A stretch of 26,256 nt of DNA from Vulcanimicrobiota bacterium. GTDB lineage: Bacteria; Vulcanimicrobiota; Vulcanimicrobiia; Vulcanimicrobiales; Vulcanimicrobiaceae. Both the position numbers and the translations under genes were made by a program. Location of the stretch: NCBI GenBank assembly GCA_030038335.1, contig JASHPC010000215.1, forward strand, positions 1 to 26,256, given 5' to 3'. The notes below the pieces were generated by a model. It saw nothing but the letters and a program-made list of their open reading frames with translations, searched no databases and was not told where the DNA came from. Of this stretch, positions 1 to 7,395 are shown piece after piece; within the stretch, counting starts at the first letter, position 1; each line of letters opens with the position of its first letter.

Positions 1-9
1 CGAACGGGA

Positions 10-786
10 ATGATCGATAGTCACGCCCACGTACACGACGCGCAGTTCGACGGCGACCGCGACGCGGTCGTGCAGCGTGCACGCGACGCCGGCATTACCC
101 ACATTCTTACAGTCGGCTGCGACCTCAACGACAGTGCACGCGCGATAGCCTCAGCAACGGAGTACGGCCTTGCAGCCTCTGTCGGAATCCATCCGCACGA
201 AGCTCGAGATGCTCCGGCCGACGTCCCCGGTGCTTTTGCATCGCTGCTGACGAATGCGTGCGTGATTGCGATCGGTGAAACGGGCCTCGATTTCTTCTAC
301 GACCATAGCCCGCGCGACGCACAGGAGCGCGTTCTCCGAGCTCAAATGGCCGTTGCGCGCGAGCGCTCGCTGCCGTTGATCTTTCACGTGCGCGACGCGC
401 ACGAGCGCATGGTCGAGATTCTCCGCGAGGAGTTTGCGAGCGGAATGCGCGGCGTCATCCACTGCTTCACGGGTAACGCGTCACAGGCACGAACCTACGT
501 CGACCAGTTCGAATTGTACCTCGGAATCGGCGGCGTGCTGACGTTCAAGACTGCGGGCGAACTTCGCGAAGCCGTGAAGACCGTTGGAATCGACCATTTG
601 CTGCTCGAGACCGATTGCCCGTATCTCGCGCCCATCCCCATGCGTGGAAAACGCAACGAGCCAGCATTCATGAGATTCACTGCGGAAGTTCTCGCGCAGA
701 CGCTGCAGACCACGCCCTCTACCGTCGACTCGGTGACGACGCGTAACGCCGCGACGCTCTTCGAGATCGGACGCGTCGTCAGCTGA
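10..786 (+). CDS. tatD: TatD-family metal-dependent hydrolase (putative DNase)
   Basis: The 258-residue product matches the usual length of TatD/YcfH proteins, TIM-barrel hydrolases with two divalent metals reported to act as 3'-5' DNases. Metal-site motifs appear in the expected order: DSHAHVHD near the N-terminus (HxH, residues 5 and 7), GIHPHEA about residue 60, the glutamate in AIGETGLDFFYDHSP about residue 92, HVRDAH about 125, HCFTG about 150, and LLLETDCPYLAP followed by RGKRNEP about 200. The ATG at 10 lies in ATGA: a TGA at 11-13 could end an upstream gene reading ...E-R-E-stop, of which only a few codons lie in the window. tatD often follows metG, but nothing of metG can be seen. 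The 3' end overlaps the convergent regulator gene by 8 bp. Family assignment is firm; the true substrate is not shown by sequence. Confidence 0.93.
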   Translation: MIDSHAHVHDAQFDGDRDAVVQRARDAGITHILTVGCDLNDSARAIASATEYGLAASVGIHPHEARDAPADVPGAFASLLTNACVIAIGETGLDFFYDHSPRDAQERVLRAQMAVARERSLPLIFHVRDAHERMVEILREEFASGMRGVIHCFTGNASQARTYVDQFELYLGIGGVLTFKTAGELREAVKTVGIDHLLLETDCPYLAPIPMRGKRNEPAFMRFTAEVLAQTLQTTPSTVDSVTTRNAATLFEIGRVVS

Positions 787-3421
787 CGCGAGCCCTCTCT
801 CGCGTCACGAGAGCCACGAGCTGCGCCCGATTGTCGAGGCCGAGCTTCGCGTAAATCGAGGTAAGATGTTTTTCAATCGTTCGCAGGCTCAGATTGAACC
901 GCTCGGCGATAAGCTTATTGGCAAGCCCGTCGGCAACGAGTCGCGCAATCTCCTTCTCGCGAGCAGAGAGTCCGACAATCCGGCGCAACTCACCTCTAGC
1001 ACCAAGCTTGTGGTACGTGCTCTGCGAGCGCGCACCGCACATTTCGCGGCAACGAGCGGCATGTATAGACCATCCGAGCGCCTCGTATCGGCGCGCCGCT
1101 TCGGCAGCGCTCGCGGTGTCGGCGTCGCCTCCGCGCCGGCGTGCCGCGAGCGCCCGCAGATGCGGTGCCGTTGCCGCATAGAGAGGAACGTCAAGCATGC
1201 TCTCGATGCGGCGCGATAGCGCGAGCGCTCGCTCCGCTGTTGTTTCATCGCCGAACTCCACGGCTGAGAGCAACGTCTCAGTAGAACCGAAGGGACCGTG
1301 CAGAAGTGCAACCGCGCGAGAAAGCATGTCGCGAGCCTCCGACTCTCGGTGCTGAGCGCTCAGCCATCGAGCATACGGCCCTGCGAAGCGCCCGAGCGTT
1401 GAATCGATTCCGCTATGAAAAGCGGCTTCGGCTGTCTCGTGAAGATGCGCGCTCGTTATTACGTCGCGATCGCCGCTCATGTTTTCGAGCGTGAGTGCCG
1501 CCGCAGTAAGCGCAACCGGACCGGTCGTCGATGGCTCCGGCGCCGCCATTCCTCGCATCACGAACGCACGCGCAACGGGAAACTCGCCGCGGCGCGCGTG
1601 GATTAACGCGACATTCGCACAGGTGAGCACGACAAGCGACCAGAGATGTGCATCGCTCACCTCGGGGAGAATTGCGTCGAAGACCGTCAACGCTTCGCGA
1701 TCGGCGCCCAGGGCGCAGAGCGAAAACCCCAAGTTGAACCGAGCGCCGAGCGTGGCCACTCTTCCAAACGACATGCTCGAGGCGATCCGTAGCGCGGACG
1801 ACTCTCGAACCTGGTCGAGGTCACCCTCGACGGTTGCTGCATAGGCAGCCGCCCGCCAATACAACGACGGTGTCGCCGCTTCCCTCGCCTTATCTATCAG
1901 CGCCTTCGCAGCCGTGATATCGTCAACGTCAAGTTTCGAAAATGCCAGATTCAAAGCGAGCTCGGCTCGTAAGCGTTTCTGCGAGGCTGGGACCTGCGCG
2001 AGCGCGGCCGATAAGACCGAGACGGCTCTTTCATTGTCTCCCGACAGCCTCGCCTGGACGGCGCAGGCGCCGCGTAGCTCCAGTGCCCGGCTCTTCTCGC
2101 CGGCAGAGTCCGCTTCTTCCGACGCGTACGAGTATAGCTCGGCCGCACGTGCTGCTCTCCCGTCGCGCGCGCACACGTCTGCTGCTTTTATGAACAGACG
2201 CGCGCGAACCGCCGGCATTCGCGCGACTGTAAGCGCGCGCTCGTAGTAAAAAGCGGCATCGCGATACGCGTGAACCGCAGACGCCTCGTCCCCGGCTCGC
2301 TCGTCGTAGAACAGAGAACGCTCCACGTCGTTTGCCGCGGCAGCCTGATAGGCGAGGTCATAGACGTTCGATCCCGGTTTGCTTTCCAATATGCGCAACA
2401 GCCGCGCGTGCAGCGGTTGTGCCTGCCGGGCGAGCATGCTTGCATAGATGACGTCTCGAATCAACGCGTGCTTGAACGAAAAGGCTTCGCAATCGCCGCG
2501 AGTCTCTTCAATGATCCGCAAATCACGCAGGCGGCGTAACGGCGTCAAAACGTCGATGCCGCTCGACTCGTAGAGTTGCGCGAGAAGCGCCGCGTCGACG
2601 TGACGCCCGAATATCGAGGCCTGCTGCGCCGTCGTGAGCGTCGGCTCGTCCAGATCGCGAAGACGCTCTTCAACCGCTCCGCGAATCGTGAGCGGCAGGC
2701 TTCCGGCACCACCGGAGTTTTTTCGCTCTAGAGCGCTCTTGAGCAACTCCTCAGCGAAGAACGCGTTGCCTTCGGCGCGCCTGACGATCTCGTCCAGCGC
2801 TTGCGCGTCGACGTCGAATCCATTGGGTACCGAAAGCCGGAGCAGACGCCGGATCTCGGGCTCTGAAAGCGTGCCAAGCGCGATGCGGCTGACCGCGTGA
2901 CGTTCGAGCCGCGCCAGCGTACCGGCCGTCACTGCTTCGAGCTGCGTGTCGGTGCGGTACGTTGCAACGACGAGCAGCCGCAGCGACGGAAGCAACGGGA
3001 CGAGGTGCGAGAGAAGGTCGAGCGTCGCGGCATCCGCCCAGTGAAGATCCTCGAGAACGAGAACGGTGTTCCGACGTTGCGATTCTCGAGCGATCGCGTC
3101 CGCCATCGCCGCAAGCTGCTCGCCGCGCGAGAGCGCTATCGGGATCGCGAGACTCGATCCGGCCGAACGCGATGCTTCCATGAAAGGCAGGTAGGGGGCG
3201 GTGCCTCCTGAGCGAGCGTATCCGACGCCGAAGGCGGTCCTGCGACCCTGAAGCTCGTCGCGAAACGCGGCAATGAGCCGGCTCTTTCCGATGCCGGTAT
3301 CGCCGGTAACAACCAAGAGCGCACCGTGTCCTTGCGACGCCAAGAGACGTCGCCCAACGAGCTCTCGTAACTCATCGGCCCGCCCGATAAGCTCCGGGCA
3401 GGTTATCGTGCCGACGATCAT
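779..3421 (-). CDS. Large AAA-ATPase LuxR-type transcriptional regulator (LAL/MalT-like)
   Basis: This 880-residue protein has the architecture of LAL regulators. The N-terminal STAND/AAA ATPase carries Walker A GDTGIGKS (residues 40-47) and Walker B VLVLEDLHWAD (120-130), preceded by ELIGRADEL (10-18), the usual lead-in for this class. A long alanine-rich helical middle, about 330-800, looks like TPR-type repeats. The C-terminal LuxR/GerE helix-turn-helix, about 816-875, has LSAREKEIARLVADG and NKLIAERFNLSLRTIEKHL. Such proteins are usually ATP-dependent activators triggered by a ligand bound to the helical domain; neither ligand nor targets can be read here. The ATG at 3421 places the ATPase motif at the normal distance. 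The gene is divergent from the propeller lipoprotein at 3539, a candidate target, with a 117-bp shared upstream region holding a perfect 12-bp palindrome. The last 8 bp overlap tatD. Confidence 0.9.
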   Translation of the reverse strand: MIVGTITCPELIGRADELRELVGRRLLASQGHGALLVVTGDTGIGKSRLIAAFRDELQGRRTAFGVGYARSGGTAPYLPFMEASRSAGSSLAIPIALSRGEQLAAMADAIARESQRRNTVLVLEDLHWADAATLDLLSHLVPLLPSLRLLVVATYRTDTQLEAVTAGTLARLERHAVSRIALGTLSEPEIRRLLRLSVPNGFDVDAQALDEIVRRAEGNAFFAEELLKSALERKNSGGAGSLPLTIRGAVEERLRDLDEPTLTTAQQASIFGRHVDAALLAQLYESSGIDVLTPLRRLRDLRIIEETRGDCEAFSFKHALIRDVIYASMLARQAQPLHARLLRILESKPGSNVYDLAYQAAAANDVERSLFYDERAGDEASAVHAYRDAAFYYERALTVARMPAVRARLFIKAADVCARDGRAARAAELYSYASEEADSAGEKSRALELRGACAVQARLSGDNERAVSVLSAALAQVPASQKRLRAELALNLAFSKLDVDDITAAKALIDKAREAATPSLYWRAAAYAATVEGDLDQVRESSALRIASSMSFGRVATLGARFNLGFSLCALGADREALTVFDAILPEVSDAHLWSLVVLTCANVALIHARRGEFPVARAFVMRGMAAPEPSTTGPVALTAAALTLENMSGDRDVITSAHLHETAEAAFHSGIDSTLGRFAGPYARWLSAQHRESEARDMLSRAVALLHGPFGSTETLLSAVEFGDETTAERALALSRRIESMLDVPLYAATAPHLRALAARRRGGDADTASAAEAARRYEALGWSIHAARCREMCGARSQSTYHKLGARGELRRIVGLSAREKEIARLVADGLANKLIAERFNLSLRTIEKHLTSIYAKLGLDNRAQLVALVTRERARVS

Positions 3422-3442
3422 GACCGCAGTGGTTTGCTTCGC

Positions 3443-3454
3443 CTCCGTACGGAG
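3443..3454. repeat. 12-bp perfect palindrome CTCCGTACGGAG, candidate operator
   Basis: The palindrome sits between the divergent starts at 3421 and 3539, close to the regulator's own start. LuxR-type HTH proteins commonly bind inverted repeats, so this could be an autoregulatory site. In GC-rich DNA a 12-bp palindrome can occur by chance, and no second copy was seen nearby. Confidence 0.35.
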
Positions 3455-3525
3455 CCGACCCCCGAAAAACGTGTGGTTTCCCGACCTGGGCGCCGCGCCT
3501 GCGCGCGACTATAGTTCTCGAGTAT

Positions 3526-3531
3526 GGGAGG
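3526..3531 (+). promoter_or_regulatory. Ribosome binding site GGGAGG that sets the lipoprotein start
   Basis: GGGAGG lies 7 nt before the ATG at 3539. It falls inside the extra N-terminal extension of the longer open frame (ATG at 3524). This, with the signal peptide beginning at MTRYAV, makes 3539 the likely start. Confidence 0.7.
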
Positions 3532-3538
3532 CCGCTCA

Positions 3539-4534
3539 ATGACACGCTACGCCGTTCACTTGCTCCTTTTCGCGACTGCAGCCGCGCTGATCTGCGGCTG
3601 CCGCAGCTCGGGGAGCGCGTTTAATCCGCCGGGAGGCCACGCCGGCAGCGGCTCGACGAAGCACATGTACATTTCAGAGAGCACCACGAGTGGCGCGGTC
3701 CTGGTGTACGACATGCCGGTAACCTCGAGCAGCACCCCCGTCGCGACTCTTCCACTCGATTATCCCGACGAGTTGTTCGTCGATAAGCAAGGCCGGCTCT
3801 TCGTTCCCATTTCTGGAGGCACCGACGAGGGCATCGTGCAGGTGTACAAGACGCCTCTCACTTCGTCCAGCACGCCGGCATTTTCGCTAACCGTCTGCGA
3901 CCAGGATTGCTATCCGGAGGCCGTCGCCGAAGATTCCAACGGGAACGTCTACGTTAGCTTGCCGTATGGGGAGCCCGTCTGCTGCCTTGCGGCATTCTCG
4001 GCAGCGTCGATCGGCTCCGGGACGTCGGTATCTTCGCCTTCTGTCATCGCTCCGTCAAACGGCACGACGTTCGGCTATCCCTTCGGACTGGCTATTGATT
4101 CCGGCAACAACCTGTTCGCTGCCGATACAGAGGCCGCGGGCGGCTCGCTCTTACAGTTTTCAACGCCGCTCAGCGCGACCTCGACTCCAACGGAGACCGT
4201 CACGGGAAGCACCGGCTACGAATACGGCGTCCTTGTAGACTCGAGCAATCACATCTACGTCTCCAACTTTACCGCCTGTGGAAGCGTCAGTGTCTTCGAC
4301 GAGCCGGTTACGAGCAGCAGTACGCCGGCGTTCACGATTGCCATCTATCCCGGCGCAGAGTGCGGCACGAATCATTCCGTTGTCGGCATGGCGTTCGATG
4401 GCTCGGGCGATCTGTGGGTGACAACGTTCCAGAACGAGGTCTGGGAGGTTCCGGCGCCGATCACTGCCTCGAGCACGCCGCAAAAGGTGCTCTCAGGCCT
4501 CAGCAGCGTTTGGGGTATTGCCTTCGGTCCCTAA
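3539..4534 (+). CDS. Secreted beta-propeller-like lipoprotein with repeated SSSTP motif
   Basis: The 331-residue protein begins with a lipoprotein signal peptide: basic MTRY, a hydrophobic stretch, then the lipobox ending at Cys21 (LICGC). It should be anchored in a membrane, facing out of the cytoplasm. The rest is about six repeats of 46-50 residues, each with a P-(V/L/I)-(T/S)-x-x-STP element: PVTSSSTP at 60-67, PLTSSSTP at 106-113, a degenerate copy about 155-165, PLSATSTP at 210-217, PVTSSSTP at 256-263, PITASSTP at 307-314. Between them recur blade-like strings such as DKQGRLFVP, DSNGNVYVS, DSGNNLFAAD, DSSNHIYVSN and DGSGDLWVT, as in NHL/SMP-30-type propellers. No catalytic motif is evident, so binding or scaffolding is as likely as enzymatic activity. 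The last 42 bp overlap the convergent phospholipase D-like gene. Fold is inferred from repeats; function unknown. Confidence 0.8.
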   Translation: MTRYAVHLLLFATAAALICGCRSSGSAFNPPGGHAGSGSTKHMYISESTTSGAVLVYDMPVTSSSTPVATLPLDYPDELFVDKQGRLFVPISGGTDEGIVQVYKTPLTSSSTPAFSLTVCDQDCYPEAVAEDSNGNVYVSLPYGEPVCCLAAFSAASIGSGTSVSSPSVIAPSNGTTFGYPFGLAIDSGNNLFAADTEAAGGSLLQFSTPLSATSTPTETVTGSTGYEYGVLVDSSNHIYVSNFTACGSVSVFDEPVTSSSTPAFTIAIYPGAECGTNHSVVGMAFDGSGDLWVTTFQNEVWEVPAPITASSTPQKVLSGLSSVWGIAFGP

Positions 4535-5344
4535 ACGTTCGACCGTCGTTAGCGGGCTTGCAGATTGCCATCGTTGCTCGAACCGTTCGCGAAGGGTTTG
4601 TTGAATCGCGCGGCCGCGCGTGTCGGCGCCCCAATCGAGTTGATCTCCGTCGAAGTATGGTGATGTCGCGTTGGCAGAGCCGATCCACGCGCGCCCTTCG
4701 GCGAGAGCAAACTTCTCCGATGCATCGCACGTTCTCACGTCGACGCCGTCCTTCTCTAAGCACTGCATAGCCCGCCGCTCGGCGTCGGTCAGAACGCCGC
4801 GCTGCAGCAAGAGGCGCGGGTGAAGTCCTGCGCGTCCGAGACGTGCGAGCGCCGAGTAGACGCAGTTCCCATTGCCCGCGGCCTCGCTCTCGACGGCGAC
4901 GTCGCCGTCCCTGTGCGCTCGTAGAAGCATCGCCGCTTCACGCTTCAGAGCGTCGCTCTTGCAAAACGCTATATTGCGCGCTCCATCGTCGCGGAGCACC
5001 GTGCTCTTTGCGGGACTGCCGAAGTTGACGTCGTCGAGAAAGAGCTTGCCATCGACGGAAGCGATCTTCGCGTGCAACGGGCGTTTGCCGTCGGTGTCCG
5101 CCAAGCGCGCGTCCGCGCCGCAGCGAGCGAGCTCCCGACAGACTGACGCGTTGGCTCGGCGCACGCCATCGGTGTGATAGAAGGGCGCGCCCTCGAGTCG
5201 AACCGTGACGCGGGCGCCGCGCCGAGCAGCCGACGCTAGCGCGTCGAGTACGGGGCCGCGCGGCAAGACGTAGGCGACGACCGTTACGTCTCGCGCTCTT
5301 CCGATGGCGCCCACGAGGCTGCGTTGCGATGAGAGCTGGAGCAT
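4493..5344 (-). CDS. Phospholipase D-like (HKD superfamily) protein with one degenerate HKD motif
   Basis: From the ATG at 5344 the product is 283 residues; a TTG at 5362 would add six. GGAAG just upstream of 5344 favours the ATG. The two halves each resemble a PLD domain. The first has a complete HxKxxxxD motif, HAKIASVD (91-98), followed by DDVNFGSPAKS. The second, where HKD is expected, reads S-E-K-F-A-L-A-E (209-216) followed by WIGSANAT: the lysine stays but the histidine is Ser and the aspartate is Glu. PLD enzymes normally need two HKD motifs, from one chain or from a dimer. This protein may therefore work as a dimer through its first motif, or be catalytically reduced. Candidates include a Nuc-like nuclease or a phosphatidyltransferase-like protein; I cannot choose. 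No signal peptide or clear membrane helix is seen. The 3' end overlaps the lipoprotein gene by 42 bp. Confidence 0.82.
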   Translation of the reverse strand: MLQLSSQRSLVGAIGRARDVTVVAYVLPRGPVLDALASAARRGARVTVRLEGAPFYHTDGVRRANASVCRELARCGADARLADTDGKRPLHAKIASVDGKLFLDDVNFGSPAKSTVLRDDGARNIAFCKSDALKREAAMLLRAHRDGDVAVESEAAGNGNCVYSALARLGRAGLHPRLLLQRGVLTDAERRAMQCLEKDGVDVRTCDASEKFALAEGRAWIGSANATSPYFDGDQLDWGADTRGRAIQQTLRERFEQRWQSASPLTTVERLGTEGNTPNAAEA

Positions 5345-5400
5345 CGCGCTTCCATCCCACAAAGGGCGGCTTCGGCGAGGGTTGGAAGCAAGGACGGCTC
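5345..5400. promoter_or_regulatory. Short divergent spacer between PLD-like gene and the respiratory block
   Basis: The 56-bp spacer precedes menG to the right and the PLD-like gene to the left, so it must hold or adjoin promoters for both. It contains the menG ribosome binding site (AAGGA, 5390-5394). No clear -35/-10 pair was seen; the promoter for the plus-strand block may lie inside the PLD-like coding region. Confidence 0.35.
5390..5394 (+). promoter_or_regulatory. Ribosome binding site AAGGA that sets the menG start
   Basis: AAGGA lies 6 nt before the ATG at 5401. This supports that start over an in-frame ATG at 5329, which would add 24 non-conserved residues overlapping the divergent PLD-like gene. 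Confidence 0.65.
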
Positions 5401-6132
5401 ATGCACCCAACTCCCGCGCGCTCGGATGCCAGGTCGGTCTACGTACGAGAGATGTTCGCCCAGATCGCGCCTCGCTACGACGCGGCCAACCGGGTGCTGA
5501 CGGCTGGCCTCGACGAGCGCTGGCGCCGGCGCGCGATCGCGCTTCTCACGCCGCCGTCAGGCGGCCGAGTTCTCGATCTCTGCTGCGGCACGGGGGACGT
5601 CGTGCTTCACCTTCTCCGTAGCGATCCCACGCTCGACGTCACCGGCGTCGACTTTTGCGCACCAATGCTCGAGGCGGCGCGCCGGCGGGCATTGCGCGCG
5701 GGACGAAGCAGCGCCACGTTCGTCGAGGGTGACGTAACGCAGCTACCGTTTGCCGAGAACTCCTTCGACGGCGCGACGATGGGATTCAGCCTGCGCAACG
5801 TCGTCGACCTCGACGGCGTGCTTCGCGAGGTCCTACGCGTGCTGCGGCCCGGCGCGCGCTTCGTCAATCTCGACGTGAGCAAGCCGAAGAACGCGCTTTG
5901 GAGGCGCTGCTTCGGACTGTACTTCTACGGCGTCGTCCCGCTCGTCGGAGGGATCGTCGGGGGATCGCGGCAGGCGTATGCGTATCTTCCCAGCTCCTTG
6001 ACGCATCATCCGGACGCGACGCATCTTCGCGAGCGCTTCGAGCGCGCGGGATTCGAAGCGGCACAGTGCATCCCACTCGTCGGTGGAGCGATTGCGATTC
6101 ACGTCGGAACGAAACCGGAGACGAGCGCATGA
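5401..6132 (+). CDS. menG: Demethylmenaquinone/ubiquinone C-methyltransferase (MenG/UbiE)
   Basis: The 243-residue SAM-dependent methyltransferase has the family N-terminal block MFAQIAPRYDAANRVLT (18-34), SAM motif I VLDLCCGTGD (57-66), the acidic motif GVDFCAPMLEAAR (82-94), DVTQLPF, and the family block GFSLRNVVD (usually GLRNxxD). These together place it in UbiE/MenG, which add the ring C-methyl group in quinone synthesis. MenG is preferred because the downstream bc-type complex and System II apparatus are common in menaquinone users, but sequence alone does not separate MenG from UbiE and no other men or ubi gene is visible. The stop overlaps the polyprenyl synthase start (ATGA), so the two are probably translationally coupled: one makes the quinone tail, the other finishes the head. 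Start chosen by RBS and homology. Confidence 0.9.
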   Translation: MHPTPARSDARSVYVREMFAQIAPRYDAANRVLTAGLDERWRRRAIALLTPPSGGRVLDLCCGTGDVVLHLLRSDPTLDVTGVDFCAPMLEAARRRALRAGRSSATFVEGDVTQLPFAENSFDGATMGFSLRNVVDLDGVLREVLRVLRPGARFVNLDVSKPKNALWRRCFGLYFYGVVPLVGGIVGGSRQAYAYLPSSLTHHPDATHLRERFERAGFEAAQCIPLVGGAIAIHVGTKPETSA

Positions 6133-7079
6133 TACGCGAGCCGGAAGAGGAGACCGCGCTACTCGATCTCGTCGAGAACTACTTTCGCAGCAGCTTCACG
6201 ACGGAGAATCCGATCATCACGGAGGCGGTGCGCCGAATGCTCGCCGCCGGCGGAAAACGACTGCGCCCGCGCGTCACGCTCCTTGCCGTGGAGGCATGCG
6301 GGGGCGATGCTCCTTCGTCACTTCATCTCGCGGGGTACATGGAGCTCATTCACGTCGCAACGCTCATCCATGACGACGTCGTCGATCGTGCGGAGACGCG
6401 GCGAGGAGTCAACGCGACGGCAGTCGACTTCGGTAATCGCACGAGCGTCCTGGCCGGCGATTATCTCTTCGCCTGGATCTTCAAGAACGTCACCGCGAAC
6501 TATCCGGCTCCGATTCCGCAGGTGCTCGCTACGACGCTCGCGGAGATTTGCGACGGCGAAGTGTTGCAGCTGCACGCGCTCGGTGAGCTTCGCACGACCG
6601 TTCCCGCATACGTCGCGATCGCGCGAAAGAAGACTGCGTCGCTCTTCGCTGCGGCGGCAGAGTGCGGAGCGATCGTTGCCGGCGGCCCTCCCGAGTACGT
6701 CGACGCGTTGCGTGAGTTCGGCGATCGCTATGGCATCGCGTTTCAAATGCGCGACGATCTGCTCGACGTGACGGCCGAAAGCGCGGCGCTGGGGAAGCCC
6801 GTCGGGAACGATCTCGCGGAGCGCAAGATGACGATCCCTCTCATCCTTGCTCTCGCGCGAGGAGACGACGATTTCCGCGATGCGGTGCGCGGCTTCTTCT
6901 CAACCGGTGCGCTCCCGCTCGCCCAGATCGTCGAGGCGATCGAGCGTTACGGCGGCGTCGCCGGCACGCGCACGGAGATCGCGCGGTGGGTGGACGAGGC
7001 GAAGCGTGCTTTGCAGCCGTTACCCGAAGGAGCGGCGAAGGAGTCTCTGAGCGCCCTCGCGGACGCACTCAAGGAATAA
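6129..7079 (+). CDS. Long-chain trans-polyprenyl diphosphate synthase
   Basis: The 316-residue product is a typical all-alpha prenyltransferase. It shows GGKRLRP (41-47), the first aspartate-rich motif DDVVD (82-86) inside ATLIHDDVVDRAETRRG, the KT pair at 168-169, and the second aspartate motif DDLLD (209-213), followed by GKPVGNDLAERKMTIPLI. Small residues before the first motif, with the LIHDDVVD context, resemble hepta-, octa- or nonaprenyl synthases rather than farnesyl or geranylgeranyl enzymes. It probably makes the isoprenoid tail of the respiratory quinone by adding IPP units to an allylic primer. The ATG at 6129 overlaps the menG stop (ATGA). A longer in-frame opening from 5898 lies inside menG and is rejected. 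Product chain length cannot be fixed by sequence. Confidence 0.92.
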   Translation: MIREPEEETALLDLVENYFRSSFTTENPIITEAVRRMLAAGGKRLRPRVTLLAVEACGGDAPSSLHLAGYMELIHVATLIHDDVVDRAETRRGVNATAVDFGNRTSVLAGDYLFAWIFKNVTANYPAPIPQVLATTLAEICDGEVLQLHALGELRTTVPAYVAIARKKTASLFAAAAECGAIVAGGPPEYVDALREFGDRYGIAFQMRDDLLDVTAESAALGKPVGNDLAERKMTIPLILALARGDDDFRDAVRGFFSTGALPLAQIVEAIERYGGVAGTRTEIARWVDEAKRALQPLPEGAAKESLSALADALKE

Positions 7080-7090
7080 GGAAAGACCTC

Positions 7091-7390
7091 ATGACCCTTC
7101 ACCCGATATTTGCGATCATCGACGCGCCGATCATCATCGGCATCGTCGTCATCGCCGCACTGCTGTTCGGCGCCGACAAACTGCCGAAGCTCGCGCGAAG
7201 CGCCGGACAAGCAAAGAAAGAGTTCCTCGCCGGCCAAGCGGAGGCTGACGAAGCTGCCTTGCGAGCGCGCGAGGAAGCTCGGAAACGCGCCGAGACGGAG
7301 CACCGTGACGTCATGCAAGGCGTCGAAGCCGGCTCGATTAGCGGAGAATCCGTTCCACCACCGTCCGACAAGGGAACGCTGAGCTCGTAA
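7091..7390 (+). CDS. tatA: Twin-arginine translocase subunit TatA
   Basis: The 99-residue protein has the TatA plan: a short periplasmic N-terminus, one membrane helix at about residues 12-27 (IIIGIVVIAALLF), the hinge FGADKLPKLARSAGQA, an amphipathic helix, then a charged cytoplasmic tail rich in Ala, Glu and Arg. TatA oligomers form the transport pathway for folded proteins carrying RR signal peptides. No separate TatB is visible, so this may be a minimal TatA-TatC system with a bifunctional TatA. Start at 7091 is supported by AAGGA (7078-7082), 8 nt upstream. The gene lies 11 bp after the polyprenyl synthase and 5 bp before tatC. A local client is the Rieske protein at 10550, which has an SRRTFM signal. 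Confidence 0.92.
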   Translation: MTLHPIFAIIDAPIIIGIVVIAALLFGADKLPKLARSAGQAKKEFLAGQAEADEAALRAREEARKRAETEHRDVMQGVEAGSISGESVPPPSDKGTLSS

Positions 7391-7395
7391 ACGGC

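Larger units (their letters stand above)
3422..3538. promoter_or_regulatory. Shared divergent promoter region of the LuxR-type regulator and propeller lipoprotein
   Basis: This 117-bp spacer must drive both divergent genes. It contains a 12-bp perfect palindrome (3443-3454), 22 bases from the regulator start codon. A TATAGT hexamer at 3510-3515 could be a -10 box for the rightward lipoprotein gene, which would give a short leader of about 17 nt. I see no convincing -35 at the right spacing, so the promoter call rests mainly on gene orientation. Confidence 0.45.

Noticed and set aside
3598..4534. Repeated DNA in the propeller gene as a tandem repeat or CRISPR-like array
   Set aside because: The repeats are protein-level blades in one open frame with irregular DNA identity and no spacer structure.
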